A DNA stretch of 64,000 nt from JBOFSQ01 sp051651625 (lineage in GTDB: Bacteria; Planctomycetota; Planctomycetia; Pirellulales; Thermoguttaceae). The position numbers were made by a program, and so were the translations under genes. The notes under the pieces are model-generated. The model saw only the letters and a list, made by a program, of their open reading frames with translations, was not told the DNA's origin and did no database searches. Location of the stretch: NCBI GenBank assembly GCA_051651625.1, contig JBOFSQ010000065.1, forward strand, positions 124,001-188,000. Reading direction: 5' to 3'. Shown here piece after piece: positions 43,537 through 52,350 of the stretch. Within the stretch, counting starts at the first letter, position 1. Each line of letters opens with the position of its first letter.

Positions 43537-43578
43537 GGAATTACCGAATCGCCTCAAATTGATGGTGCCCGAACAGGT

Positions 43579-44790
43579 CTATTCCAGTTTCACGCTACAC
43601 GTTCCGCGATTGTTTGCGCGGTCGCCGCGTGTGTCGGCGATGCGGAAGTAGAGTCGCCCCGAAACCGGTGACACAAACGTCGCGCGACTGCCGATGTTCA
43701 CCGGTTCACAAAACGCGGCGGCAATGATGCTGGGATCGGTAACGCTGTCGTCGAGAACGGTGGCTTGAAGCGTGCCGATGGGGACGCCGCGTGAATAGCG
43801 AATCGTGATTCCGTTCGGCTCCGACCACCACGGCGACGGATCGTCGCCGAGTGAGAAACGCCCCGTCGCGGTGATGTTGTACGCCGTCCCTTTCTTGAGA
43901 ATCGCGCCGGTGGCGTGCCAAGCGTGCGCGGAATCGATCTCGAAGTCGTTCAGCTTCTCGATGTTGCGTTTGTCGATGACGCACGCTGCAACGTCGGAAC
44001 CGTATCCGAGTTCGTCGAGAAACGTGGCCCAGTCGCGTTCGACTGCGGTGCGATTTTTGGCCCAGTGGGTTTCGAGTTCTTGCGTGTGACGGGCGTTTTT
44101 CGTTTCGTGAAGTCTCCGAAAAAACGCGGCGTGATCGGGGTGGTGTGCAAGAAAAACGCAGAAAGTCCACCCCCACGCATAACCTTTCACGTCGTCGAAG
44201 TCGCTGGGCGTCATTCGCAAAATGTCGCTCAAACTGTATTGCTGTTTTGCCGCGAGTGCGTCTGTGATGATAGAGATGCGGCCCCACATCGGTACTTCGC
44301 TGGCACTGCGCGGAATTTCGCCGACGACAATTTGCCCGTTTTCGTCGCGGCGAAACGTCGCCAAGAGTTCGGCCATCCCTTCGCGGTACCACGGTGGAGC
44401 GTTGCCGATTCTGGCTTCGTCCATAATCGCGTGAACGCCTTCGTGGAGAAGCAAGTGTGCGCGGTAGTAGTCGCTCGGCTGTTCACGGAGCCAGACGCGA
44501 TTTCCAATCGAGAAACCGTGTCGCAGTTGCGGAACGTCACGGAGTATTTCAGTCGCTGCGAAACTCTTTTCGTCACCGACAAGACACGCATCGACTTGCC
44601 ACGTTGCAATCGCGTTTGGCGGAATGCGAAACCATTCACACCACGCACCAGCGGCGGCATCGAACGTCGCTGGAAGTTCACTCACCGCGCCAGTGTCAAC
44701 ATCTGTCGTGAGACGAACGTGTCGCCCCGAAACTTCGTGAAGCTCCGCCGCAAAAAGCGCGGCGACAAGAATGGGGTAGAAAATGATCAC
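43579..44790 (-). CDS. Secreted HEXXH metallopeptidase-like protein
   Basis: 403 aa with a signal peptide-like N-terminus (MIIFYPILVAALFAAEL). The zinc motif HEGVH (H116, E117, H120) is followed by ARIGNAPPWYREGMAELL, with E137 as the possible third ligand. A very similar block occurs in the protein at 59091 (HEMTH ... ARIDNVPMWLDEGLAKYL), so the two are paralogues in this region. The C-terminus is beta-rich (SGRLYFRIADTR). The substrate is unknown. GTG start, with GGAG upstream. The TAG stop lies in the R3 terminus. Confidence 0.8.
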   Translation of the reverse strand: MIIFYPILVAALFAAELHEVSGRHVRLTTDVDTGAVSELPATFDAAAGAWCEWFRIPPNAIATWQVDACLVGDEKSFAATEILRDVPQLRHGFSIGNRVWLREQPSDYYRAHLLLHEGVHAIMDEARIGNAPPWYREGMAELLATFRRDENGQIVVGEIPRSASEVPMWGRISIITDALAAKQQYSLSDILRMTPSDFDDVKGYAWGWTFCVFLAHHPDHAAFFRRLHETKNARHTQELETHWAKNRTAVERDWATFLDELGYGSDVAACVIDKRNIEKLNDFEIDSAHAWHATGAILKKGTAYNITATGRFSLGDDPSPWWSEPNGITIRYSRGVPIGTLQATVLDDSVTDPSIIAAAFCEPVNIGSRATFVSPVSGRLYFRIADTRGDRANNRGTCSVKLE

Positions 44791-44839
44791 GATTTCACTC
44801 CGTCATTCTCGTGTACGCTATGCCCGCCCCGCTTCGGGG

Positions 44840-44984
44840 CACTCGCTTACGCTTCCCGCTCCGATTTGGGCACTCGCTTACGCTTCGTGTTCTGATTCGC
44901 GTTCTTGTTTCTTGCCGACCGCAACGAAGTTGCCGGGAGGCTACTGGATGCAACGTCACGTTGCCTCGCTTACGCTTCGTGTTC
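44840..44984 (-). repeat. R1 cluster (3 copies, minus orientation)
   Basis: Copies at 44840-44863 (CCCGCTCC variant), 44871-44892 and 44964-44984. The last abuts the stop codon of the cyclophilin gene. Confidence 0.8.
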
Positions 44985-44988
44985 TTAT

Positions 44989-46200
44989 TTAGCGTCGCTT
45001 CGGCAACGTTGCTGGCGTGTACGGGTGTTCGCGTTTGTTTATGACGCGGGCCTTGATGATCTTGTCGGCTTTTGACGGGTCGTAGTCTTCAGCTTGCGGG
45101 TCGAGACGTTGCAGCTTCGCCAAGACCGGCATGCCTTCGACAACGCGACCAAACGCCGTGTGTTTTCCGTCGAGGAACGATGTCGGGACGAACGTCAGAA
45201 AGAATTGCGAACCGCCGGTGTCGGGGCCAGCGTGGGCCATACTCAAGGTGCCGCGGAAGTGTTTGCGGTATCCGGGCTTGCGACACTCGCACGCTATCGC
45301 GTAGTCGGGGCCGCCCGTTCCTGTACCGGTCGGGTCGCCGCCTTGGGCCATAAACTCGCCGAGAACGCGGTGAAAAATCGTCCCGTCATAAAAACCTTTC
45401 TCGACGAGATTCACAAAGTTTGCAACGGTGTTCGGTGCTTCATTCTCGAAGAGTTCGACGACGATCTTTCCTTGCGACGTTTCGATCTCAACTCGCGGCA
45501 ACTTCTGCGCGGGGTCGGTTTCACCTGCTTGCGTCTCGCGGTTACGGATTTCGCGTTCGACTTCCCAGTCACGGCGAAACTGTGGCAGACGACCGATCAA
45601 CATCTCGGCGGTGTTACGCTTTTTCTCATCGGCTGCGGCGAGGTACTTTTCGAGGATACCTTCTTTCTGCGCGACTTGCAGCCACGTTGCCGCGTCGTCG
45701 AGTTCCATGATATTGATCGCAGAGAGGGCCGCGAAAATGTAGAGGACGCGGGCTTCGTCGGGGATCGGCGCGGCGAGTAACTTTTTGAAAATGCGGTGCG
45801 CGGCTTCGTAGTTATCACGACGAAACTCGTGTTCGACGAAGCTGTAGAGCATGTGTGCGACGTTGGGATTTTGTGCGGGTGCCTCGTCCCACGCGGCCTC
45901 GGCGAGTTGCTGTAACGCGTCGTGAATCGCAGCCCCTTCTTGCACCTTGGCGGCGTAAGCGGCCTCGATCTCTTGTTGCCGCTGCGGCGTTGCCCGCGGA
46001 TACTCTTGCTTGAACGCCGTCAGGTCTTTCAGAACGTTGCGATACGCAGCGAACCGCGTTTCAAACAAATCGTTCTGCGACTGCGCCGCTGGCTGAACTG
46101 CCGGTGGCATTGGTGCTGGTTCTTGCGCGACAAGCCCAGAACAAACCGCTGCGAGAATGAGAGTTGCGAAAAATCGTTGACGTGACCGTTGAAGTGACAT
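44989..46200 (-). CDS. Secreted cyclophilin-type peptidyl-prolyl isomerase
   Basis: 403 aa. A signal peptide (RFFATLILAAVCSGLVAQ), then a helical TPR-like region (residues about 40-215) and a C-terminal cyclophilin domain: VELFENEAPNTVANFVNLVEKGFYDGTIFHRV, FMAQGGDPTGTGTGGPDY, GTLSMAHAGPDTGGSQFFLTFVPTSFLDGKHTAFGRV. It would fold proteins outside the cytoplasm. ATG 46200 is chosen for GGAGGA 10 bp upstream and the signal peptide; the longer frame upstream adds an arginine-rich leader. Confidence 0.9.
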   Translation of the reverse strand: MSLQRSRQRFFATLILAAVCSGLVAQEPAPMPPAVQPAAQSQNDLFETRFAAYRNVLKDLTAFKQEYPRATPQRQQEIEAAYAAKVQEGAAIHDALQQLAEAAWDEAPAQNPNVAHMLYSFVEHEFRRDNYEAAHRIFKKLLAAPIPDEARVLYIFAALSAINIMELDDAATWLQVAQKEGILEKYLAAADEKKRNTAEMLIGRLPQFRRDWEVEREIRNRETQAGETDPAQKLPRVEIETSQGKIVVELFENEAPNTVANFVNLVEKGFYDGTIFHRVLGEFMAQGGDPTGTGTGGPDYAIACECRKPGYRKHFRGTLSMAHAGPDTGGSQFFLTFVPTSFLDGKHTAFGRVVEGMPVLAKLQRLDPQAEDYDPSKADKIIKARVINKREHPYTPATLPKRR

Positions 46201-46286
46201 TGTGAAGTTCCTCCAGTGTGAAAGTGGTTGTGAATCGTACACTCGCATTCTATCCGAAACCGCGTTTGCGGCAAGGTGGAGAATTG

Positions 46287-47702
46287 TTAGTCGTGCAAAC
46301 AGTTTTCGTTTGCAGCGATACGCTTTGCGGCGTCGGAGCCGGATTTGATACACTGCGGAATCCCGACGCCGTGCATGTAACTCCCGCACAATGCCAGCGA
46401 CGGATGCGGCTCCAGCAGACGTTGCATCGCAGCGATCCGCTCGCGGTGGCCGAGGTGATACTGCGGCATCGTTTGCGGCCAGCGCGACACGATTGACCAG
46501 CGCGGTTCACCGTCGATGTCGAGCAGCGATTTTAACTCGCGTGTGAGTAACGGAACAAGTTCCGACTCTGGCATTGTTACAAGGTCTGGACGCCGCGCGC
46601 CGCCAGCGAAGATGCGAACGAGCATCGTTCCGTCAGGTGCGCGGTGCGCGTACTTGAGACTGCTGAAACTCGCCGCCAATATCGCACTCCCTTCAATTCC
46701 CGGCACGACAAACCCCATCCCCGTAAGACGATGCCGAACTTGCGCCGCGTCGAAAGCAACCGTCACAATTGCGGTTCCTTCGTATTCGATTCCGCGAAGT
46801 TCTTCTGATAGTTGCGGCTGCGACGGTGCGAGAAGCGTCGCAGCGCATCTTGCGGGGACTGCGAGAATCACGCTATCGAAAACTTCTGTCACGCCGTGCT
46901 GGTCCGTTGCGTGCCACACGTTTTCTCGTCGAACGAGCTGGACGACTTCTCGGTTGACGTACACCGCATCGCGCGGCAACCGCGCAGTGAGTTCGTCCGT
47001 GAGCGACGAAAGTCCGCGACGCAGTGTGACGAAGAGACTGTACCGCGCGCCGCTCTCCGCGTTATGACCAGACTTGCGTGAACGAAAAAATCTTGCACGC
47101 TGCATCGCCCAGATGAGCGAACCGTGCTCGCGTTCCATCTCGCGGAATCGCGGCAACGTCGCCATGAGACTTAACCGTTCCATATCGGCGGCGTAAACGC
47201 CACTCACTAGCGGCTCGACGAGTCGTTCAAAAACTTCGCGTCCGAAGCGGCGACGAACGAAGTGTGCGAGCGATTCGTCATCGTCGTCGCGGCGCGATGG
47301 AACAAAAACTTCCAACGCCGCACGCAACTTTCCGAACGGCGACAAGAGCGGCGTGAGAGCCATCGGTGTCAACCGCGTCGGTGCCATCATCAAAAATCCG
47401 TCGGGCAAGAGATGCAGCCGCCCGCGCCGTACAACATACGTTCGCCGGTACGCCGCCTGCGTCGGGACAACTTCGTTTTCAAGCCCAAGTTCACGACACA
47501 AATCGAGTCCCCACGGGACGGTCGTGATGAAGTTGTCGGCACTCAATTCAACTTGACAATCGTCACGACAAACCGTTTCGAGAACGCCACCAGTTCGCGG
47601 GCGATTGTCCCAAAGTGAGATTGTTTGCGCTGGTGCGATTTTGTGCAACCGATACGCAGCCGAAAGCCCCGATATGCCGCCGCCAATGATGAGTGTTTTC
47701 AT
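46287..47702 (-). CDS. hemG: Protoporphyrinogen oxidase
   Basis: 471 aa, HemY-type. FAD-binding KTLIIGGGISGLSAAYRLHK, then RTGGVLETV, ELSADNFITTVPWGLDLCRELGL, and C-terminal SRWPQTMPQYHLGHRERI and LCGSYMHGVGIPQCIKSGSDAAKRI. It catalyses the oxygen-dependent oxidation of protoporphyrinogen IX to protoporphyrin IX (or coproporphyrinogen III to coproporphyrin III, as in coproporphyrin-pathway bacteria); the sequence alone does not distinguish these. It is 27 bp from the ROK gene and probably co-transcribed with it. Confidence 0.92.
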   Translation of the reverse strand: MKTLIIGGGISGLSAAYRLHKIAPAQTISLWDNRPRTGGVLETVCRDDCQVELSADNFITTVPWGLDLCRELGLENEVVPTQAAYRRTYVVRRGRLHLLPDGFLMMAPTRLTPMALTPLLSPFGKLRAALEVFVPSRRDDDDESLAHFVRRRFGREVFERLVEPLVSGVYAADMERLSLMATLPRFREMEREHGSLIWAMQRARFFRSRKSGHNAESGARYSLFVTLRRGLSSLTDELTARLPRDAVYVNREVVQLVRRENVWHATDQHGVTEVFDSVILAVPARCAATLLAPSQPQLSEELRGIEYEGTAIVTVAFDAAQVRHRLTGMGFVVPGIEGSAILAASFSSLKYAHRAPDGTMLVRIFAGGARRPDLVTMPESELVPLLTRELKSLLDIDGEPRWSIVSRWPQTMPQYHLGHRERIAAMQRLLEPHPSLALCGSYMHGVGIPQCIKSGSDAAKRIAANENCLHD

Positions 47703-47722
47703 TTGAGTTAACGAGTGATTTT

Positions 47723-47744
47723 CACTCGCTTACGCTTCGTGTTC
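47723..47744 (-). repeat. R1 copy supplying a stop codon
   Basis: One R1 in minus orientation. The TAA that ends the ROK kinase gene is within it. Confidence 0.85.
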
Positions 47745-48668
47745 TGACTGGTCACTCGCCACCGTCGCTGCACCGGCGAGGCCAGCGCGGTTGCCGAATG
47801 CGGTCGTGAGTATTTGCAAACTTGTGTTCGGCTTGCGAAACAAGTGACGTTTGCAAACGGCGCGAATCGACGGCAGAAAGACATCCGACGAACCCATCAC
47901 ACCGCCGCCGAATACTACCGCTTCCAAGTTGAGAAGATTAACAGCGTAACTGGTGGCACGCCCGATCAGCGACGCTACGTCGTCAATCACTTCGAGTGCA
48001 ACGCCGTCGCCCGCACGAGCAGCCTCCGCGACTTGTTCAGCAGTGATGGCAAAACCGGTGTGATACTGATAACGTCGCGCGATCGCCGGTCCCGCCGCCT
48101 CCGCTTCGAGACACCCGCGATTCCCGCAACCACACTTCGCTGCCTCGGTTTGGTCTTCTACAACAACAATGTGTCCGAACTCCGCCGCCGCATCGCACGC
48201 GCCGCGATAGAGTTCGCCATTCAAGACAAGTCCGCCGCCTATGCCGTTGCTCACCGTCACCCAAAGAAAGTGGTTGATACCGCGACAAACGCCGTAACGT
48301 TTTTCGGCGACCGCGCAGGCGTTCACATCGTTCTCTATCGCAACACGTCGCCCGCCGAAACGCTGCGACAATACGGACGCTATCGGAAAATCGCTGATCC
48401 CCGAAAACGGCGCGTAAACCCAAACACCACGCTCAACGTCCGCCAACCCCGGAATCGTCACGCCAATCGCGTCAAAATCGACCGCACCGAGCGACGCAAC
48501 GGCGTCGTCGATTACGGCAAGTACGTCGTTCGCTGTCGCACGCGGTTTCATCACGCGGTAGACAACTTCGCCAAAGTGAAGTTCTTCACCGCAAGCGGTA
48601 TCACCGCGAGCCTCAACAAGCGACGCCATTAATTTCGATCCACCGATGTCGAGAGCGAGAATGGGCAT
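47730..48668 (-). CDS. ROK-family sugar kinase
   Basis: 312 aa. ILALDIGGSKLMASLVE is the phosphate 1 motif; GVTIPGL, IENDVNACAVAE and NGIGGGLVLNGELYRG follow; the zinc signature HIVVVEDQTEAAKCGCGNRGCLEAEA has the CxCGxxGC pattern. It probably phosphorylates glucose or an N-acetylated sugar. ATG 48668 gives the normal N-terminus; a longer frame is possible. The last residues (SEHEA) and the TAA stop are encoded by the R1 repeat at 47723-47744, so the C-terminus was extended or changed by the repeat. Confidence 0.9.
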   Translation of the reverse strand: MPILALDIGGSKLMASLVEARGDTACGEELHFGEVVYRVMKPRATANDVLAVIDDAVASLGAVDFDAIGVTIPGLADVERGVWVYAPFSGISDFPIASVLSQRFGGRRVAIENDVNACAVAEKRYGVCRGINHFLWVTVSNGIGGGLVLNGELYRGACDAAAEFGHIVVVEDQTEAAKCGCGNRGCLEAEAAGPAIARRYQYHTGFAITAEQVAEAARAGDGVALEVIDDVASLIGRATSYAVNLLNLEAVVFGGGVMGSSDVFLPSIRAVCKRHLFRKPNTSLQILTTAFGNRAGLAGAATVASDQSEHEA

Positions 48669-48723
48669 TGGTGCTGATACACGGACAAACACGGACTGAC
48701 ACGGACGAACACGGACAACGCCA

Positions 48724-50052
48724 TCAACCACTTGCTACTTTCAATTCCTTCACAAATTCACGGTTATCGACAACGCGCTGTGCCTTGCCTTCAAACCGCT
48801 GTAGCGTCCCCGGCGGGAGCAGTTCGACGGCGATGTGAAGCCCCGTCGTGGTGAGGATTGCGCGGGCGATGTTTGACTTGAGCAGCGTCATGTCGGAGAC
48901 TTTATCGGAGAAAGTGTCGGGCGCAACTTCGACGCGGACGTGGACTTCATCGAGCAAGTGCGGGCGTTCGAGAACAATCTGGTAGTGCGGTGCCGCACCG
49001 CTCACCGAAAGCAGAATCTCTTCAATCTGCGACGGATAAACGTTGACACCGCGAATGATCATCATATCGTCGCTGCGTCCGATGACGCGGCTCATTCGGC
49101 ACGTCGTTCGCCCGCAGTCGCAAGGCGTGCGGTGAATCGCGGCGATGTCGCGCGTGCGATAGCGGATGATCGGCATCGCTTCGCGCGTCAGCGACGTGAA
49201 AACGAGTTCGCCCGGCGTGCCGTCGGCGACGCTCTGGAGCGTTTCGGGATCGACGCACTCGACTATGAAGTGGTCTTCTTGGATGTGCATTCCGTCGCGG
49301 CATTCGCACTCGCCGCTCACACCGGGGCCGATCACTTCACTGAGTCCGTAGTTGTTCGACGCCCTGACCGGCAAGAGCGATTCGAGCGAGTTTCGCATCG
49401 CTTCTGTCCACGGTTCGCCGCCGAGAAATGCAAACTTGAGCGGAAGAGTATCGAGGTCAACGCCAGCGGCGATGATCGCTTCGGCAATCGTGAGGGCGTA
49501 ACTCGGCGTGCAGACGAGTGCGTCAACCGCCATATCGCGGAGCAGCGACACTTGACGCTGCGTGTTTCCCGACGCCGCCGGAACAATCGCCGCGCCGACG
49601 CGCTCGACTCCGTAGTGCAAACCGAATCCGCCGGTGAAGAGTCCGTAACCGAACGCGATTTGTACAGTGTGTTCGCGGCGCAATCCGCCTGAAACGAGAA
49701 ACCGTGCGCAGAGTTCGCTCCAAGTGATGAGGTCGCGCTTTGTGTACGCGACCATCGTTGGTTTTCCGGTCGTCCCCGACGAGCCGTGATAACGGGCCAC
49801 GTCGCGCTGCGGCACTGCCAGCATCCCAAGTGGATACTCGCCGCGAAGTTCGGCCTTGGTCGTTACCGGCAAACGCGCGAGGTCGTCGAGCGAGAACGAG
49901 GCGATTGCGTTTGCATCGAGTCCGCACGCGGCGAAACGTCGCTGATAAAACGGGACGCTCGCCGCAACGCGCGCAAGCGTCTCACGCAAACGGGCAACTT
50001 GCAGCCCCCGCCGCTCTTCAAACGACATCGACTCGGCAGGATCATAGAACAT
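48724..50052 (-). CDS. Phenylacetate-CoA ligase-like (AMP-dependent) enzyme
   Basis: 442 aa, the PaaK length. The P-loop YHGSSGTTGKPTMVAYT, FGYGLFTGGFGLHYG, FLGGEPWTEAMRNSLE, NNYGLSEVIGPGVSGEC and YRTRDIAAI are typical, with the C-terminal IGRSDDMMIIRGVNVYPSQIEEILL hinge and Lys-bearing FEGKAQRVVD. It activates an aryl or fatty acid to its CoA thioester; phenylacetate is the family's standard substrate but is not shown for this gene. The ROK gene lies downstream, 55 bp away; the context gives no pathway. Confidence 0.9.
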   Translation of the reverse strand: MFYDPAESMSFEERRGLQVARLRETLARVAASVPFYQRRFAACGLDANAIASFSLDDLARLPVTTKAELRGEYPLGMLAVPQRDVARYHGSSGTTGKPTMVAYTKRDLITWSELCARFLVSGGLRREHTVQIAFGYGLFTGGFGLHYGVERVGAAIVPAASGNTQRQVSLLRDMAVDALVCTPSYALTIAEAIIAAGVDLDTLPLKFAFLGGEPWTEAMRNSLESLLPVRASNNYGLSEVIGPGVSGECECRDGMHIQEDHFIVECVDPETLQSVADGTPGELVFTSLTREAMPIIRYRTRDIAAIHRTPCDCGRTTCRMSRVIGRSDDMMIIRGVNVYPSQIEEILLSVSGAAPHYQIVLERPHLLDEVHVRVEVAPDTFSDKVSDMTLLKSNIARAILTTTGLHIAVELLPPGTLQRFEGKAQRVVDNREFVKELKVASG

Positions 50053-50088
50053 GGCAGAATTGGCGGATGATAAGGCGTGATAGATTCG

Positions 50089-51036
50089 CTAACTGACTGC
50101 CCGTTCAAAATCTTGAATCGACGGACAATCGAGCGCACGGTCTAGCAAGTTTTCAAGCGTCTCCAAATCGGTGAGCGAGTGCAACTTCGCCTCCAACAAC
50201 TTCGGAACCGTTCCCAAGCGGTGAGAAAGTATCCGAACAATCGTCGCCGCTCGCTCTTCGGCCTTGCCTCTGGCTTCGCCTTCGGCGATACCTTCTTCGC
50301 GGGCATCTCTCATTTCATAGCGGTAATCAAGTTCCGCCAACGTCCGGCGACGCAAATAATCCCGCGTCGCTGGGTCAGAGCTAAAACGCATAAACTCCGC
50401 ATACGCATTCATCACTAGCGGGTCGTTGTCTACAATCTGCGACATCTCTTTTTCTCCTAACGTTCCACCAAATGCAAAGAAGTTCAGCCACCGACGAAGT
50501 GAAACGTTCACACCGTCCAAAACTCCCAAACGTCCGCGAAGCAGTTCGTACAAACGCAAGATGTGTATCTGGAAGTGACGCGAAAACAAAACGTTCGGGT
50601 GACGACGCTCACACGCCTCGAAAATCAAATGAACGCCGTCCGCCTCTGCAAATATCGGGAACTCCGTTATCACTACGCTGAAAACGGGTTCGAGTAGCGT
50701 GTAGTCGTCGCCCGAATGGATTTGCATCGAGTACGAGCCAGCCCAACCGTAAAGCATCCGTTCCTGAAACGCCTTGTGCGGCGATGTCTGAACCTCAACG
50801 TTGTATCTGCGACCACGTTCGTCCTCAACTCGCACGTCAAGGACAATACGTTTGTCGAAAGCAAACTCCGCGATGCTGAACGGATTCAAAACTTTGGTCG
50901 TGCGGATCGTGTCCCAACCGCTGTCTACGAGCACGGAGTCCAAGACTCCGCGCAGCATCGGCTCGTTTTTCGGTGCCGAAAAGAGCGAGGCGACAAATAT
51001 GTCGGAAGTTGGCTTGAGTACGTCTGTCGATTCCAA
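50089..51036 (-). CDS. Rpn/PD-(D/E)XK nuclease-family transposase-like protein
   Basis: 315 aa. The N-terminus is VKPTSDIFVASLFSAPKNEPMLRGVL; the nuclease core VLDVRVEDERGRRYNVEVQTSPHKAFQERMLYG holds the D ... E-x-Q motif of the Rpn family (recombination-promoting nucleases, PDDEXK). The C-terminus is a long coiled-coil-like helix (EGIAEGEARGKAEERAATIVRILSHRL). Members promote recA-independent recombination, but many are domesticated. The start is TTG, after a GGGG-containing stretch, matching the start in the truncated copy at 11590. It is an intact homologue of that pseudogene. Confidence 0.85.
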   Translation of the reverse strand: MESTDVLKPTSDIFVASLFSAPKNEPMLRGVLDSVLVDSGWDTIRTTKVLNPFSIAEFAFDKRIVLDVRVEDERGRRYNVEVQTSPHKAFQERMLYGWAGSYSMQIHSGDDYTLLEPVFSVVITEFPIFAEADGVHLIFEACERRHPNVLFSRHFQIHILRLYELLRGRLGVLDGVNVSLRRWLNFFAFGGTLGEKEMSQIVDNDPLVMNAYAEFMRFSSDPATRDYLRRRTLAELDYRYEMRDAREEGIAEGEARGKAEERAATIVRILSHRLGTVPKLLEAKLHSLTDLETLENLLDRALDCPSIQDFERAVS

Positions 51037-51074
51037 AACTACCCCACTCGCTCTGCGGCTACTTTAGATAATGT

Positions 51075-51953
51075 CTACTTCTTCAGTTCCGCGTCGGGCG
51101 TGACGGTTTTGAAGTTTGACTTCGTGTCGATGCTGAAGTCGCCCATCGTCCACGAGAGACCTTCCCAAATCGCCTTTTGCGTTTCGGCGTCGGTGAAGAA
51201 GTTGTCGTTGTGACCCATCGAACAGTAGAGCACACGCCCCTTTCCCTCGGCCCGCACCCACGTCGCCGGATACGGCGGACGCTTGTAACAATCGCCGTCC
51301 ATACCTTTCGTGTCCTGAACGAGAACGACACGCATGTCTGGATTAAAATCCTTCATCGCGTACCACTCGTCAAAATAGCTGAACGATTTGCCAAGCGGTT
51401 TGAGTACCGGAAACGCTTCGTCAACGATGAGCAGAGTCGCATCTTGCTGCTTACCGTGCGCAACGAACCGCGCGCCGATGAGTTGCGTGTACGGATTGAC
51501 TTCGCCCGGTTTATCGTCGCCGAGCCGTGCGTCGGTCGCCGCGTGGAATCCGAGAAGCCCCTTGCCGCCGCGAATCGCCGCGACAAAATTGTCGTACCCC
51601 TTCTGCGTCATCGGACGACTCGGACTCTTTTCAGGGTGATCGTCTTTACCGTCCTTGAGAAGGTCACCAGTTACATAGAAGGCAAACGCGGCATACGGTT
51701 TGAGATCGCCGTCGAAGACGCGACCGTCTTTCGTGCAGACGACTTCAACATTGTGCGCCTTGCCGATTTCGATCAACGCTTTGTCGGAGGCACTCGGCCC
51801 GCCATCGGCGGCCAGCTTCACGGGGCCGTGCTCGAAACCTTGCGAAAAGCTGTAGTACAGCACCTTCCGCTTCGGCTCGTCCGCACCGCGCGTGACAACA
51901 ACACTCGTGCAGCAAGCCGCACACACCAGCAAACACACCAGCAAACGTTTCAT
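51075..51953 (-). CDS. Secreted ThuA-like-domain protein
   Basis: 292 aa. A signal peptide (KRLLVCLLVCAACCTSVVVTRG) precedes a ThuA-like fold: KVLYYSFSQGFEHGPVK, FAFYVTGDLLK, GGKGLLGFHAATDARLGDD and RVLYCSMGHNDNFFTDAETQKAIWEGLSW. ThuA-like proteins are glutamine-amidotransferase-like and common in planctomycetes, associated with trehalose or glycan use; the enzyme activity is unproven. AGGAGAAATTTCC precedes the ATG at 51953. Confidence 0.88.
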   Translation of the reverse strand: MKRLLVCLLVCAACCTSVVVTRGADEPKRKVLYYSFSQGFEHGPVKLAADGGPSASDKALIEIGKAHNVEVVCTKDGRVFDGDLKPYAAFAFYVTGDLLKDGKDDHPEKSPSRPMTQKGYDNFVAAIRGGKGLLGFHAATDARLGDDKPGEVNPYTQLIGARFVAHGKQQDATLLIVDEAFPVLKPLGKSFSYFDEWYAMKDFNPDMRVVLVQDTKGMDGDCYKRPPYPATWVRAEGKGRVLYCSMGHNDNFFTDAETQKAIWEGLSWTMGDFSIDTKSNFKTVTPDAELKK

Positions 51954-52046
51954 GGAAATTTCTCCTGTTGGAAAGGGTTGTGAATGTTCAATGAGACCTA
52001 TACGTCCCATAGTAACCGTTCACGGATTGTTTCGTTGTGACATTTC

Positions 52047-52272
52047 CTAGTCCCGCTAGGGACGTTCTAATTGTAGCCGAGGGCAAGACGTATTCGTCGC
52101 AGCCCTCGGTTTGAGGCCCCAACGAATTCGGAAGCTCCGTAGGAGCGGCCTAATTGATGGATTCAAATTAGGCCGCCCCGATGGGGCTACGAATCGTGTG
52201 GTATCGCCACCCCAAGGCTGCGGCGAATACGCCTTGCCTTGGGCTACAAATAGGCCACCGCTACGCGGCTAA
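52047..52272. repeat. R5 nested inverted-repeat element, copy 2
   Basis: CTAGTCCCGCTAGGGAC to GCCACCGCTACGCGGCTA, with the CCGAGGGCAAGACGTATTCG and CCCAAGGCTGCGGCGAATAC hairpins. It fills 51954-52350 with a small R2 word at about 52305. Confidence 0.85.
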
Positions 52273-52350
52273 TAAATGCAATCGCAAAATTTTCGTGAAC
52301 AGGTACAGGACATATAGGTCTCATTGAACTTGAAACTCGGCAAACTCATC

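Noticed and set aside
43915..44895. 326-codon plus-strand frame opposite the HEXXH gene
   Set aside because: No domain seen, and the minus-strand frame has a signal peptide and zinc motif.
51177..51983. 268-codon plus-strand frame opposite the ThuA-like gene
   Set aside because: No family features; the minus strand encodes a recognisable secreted protein with a ribosome-binding site.
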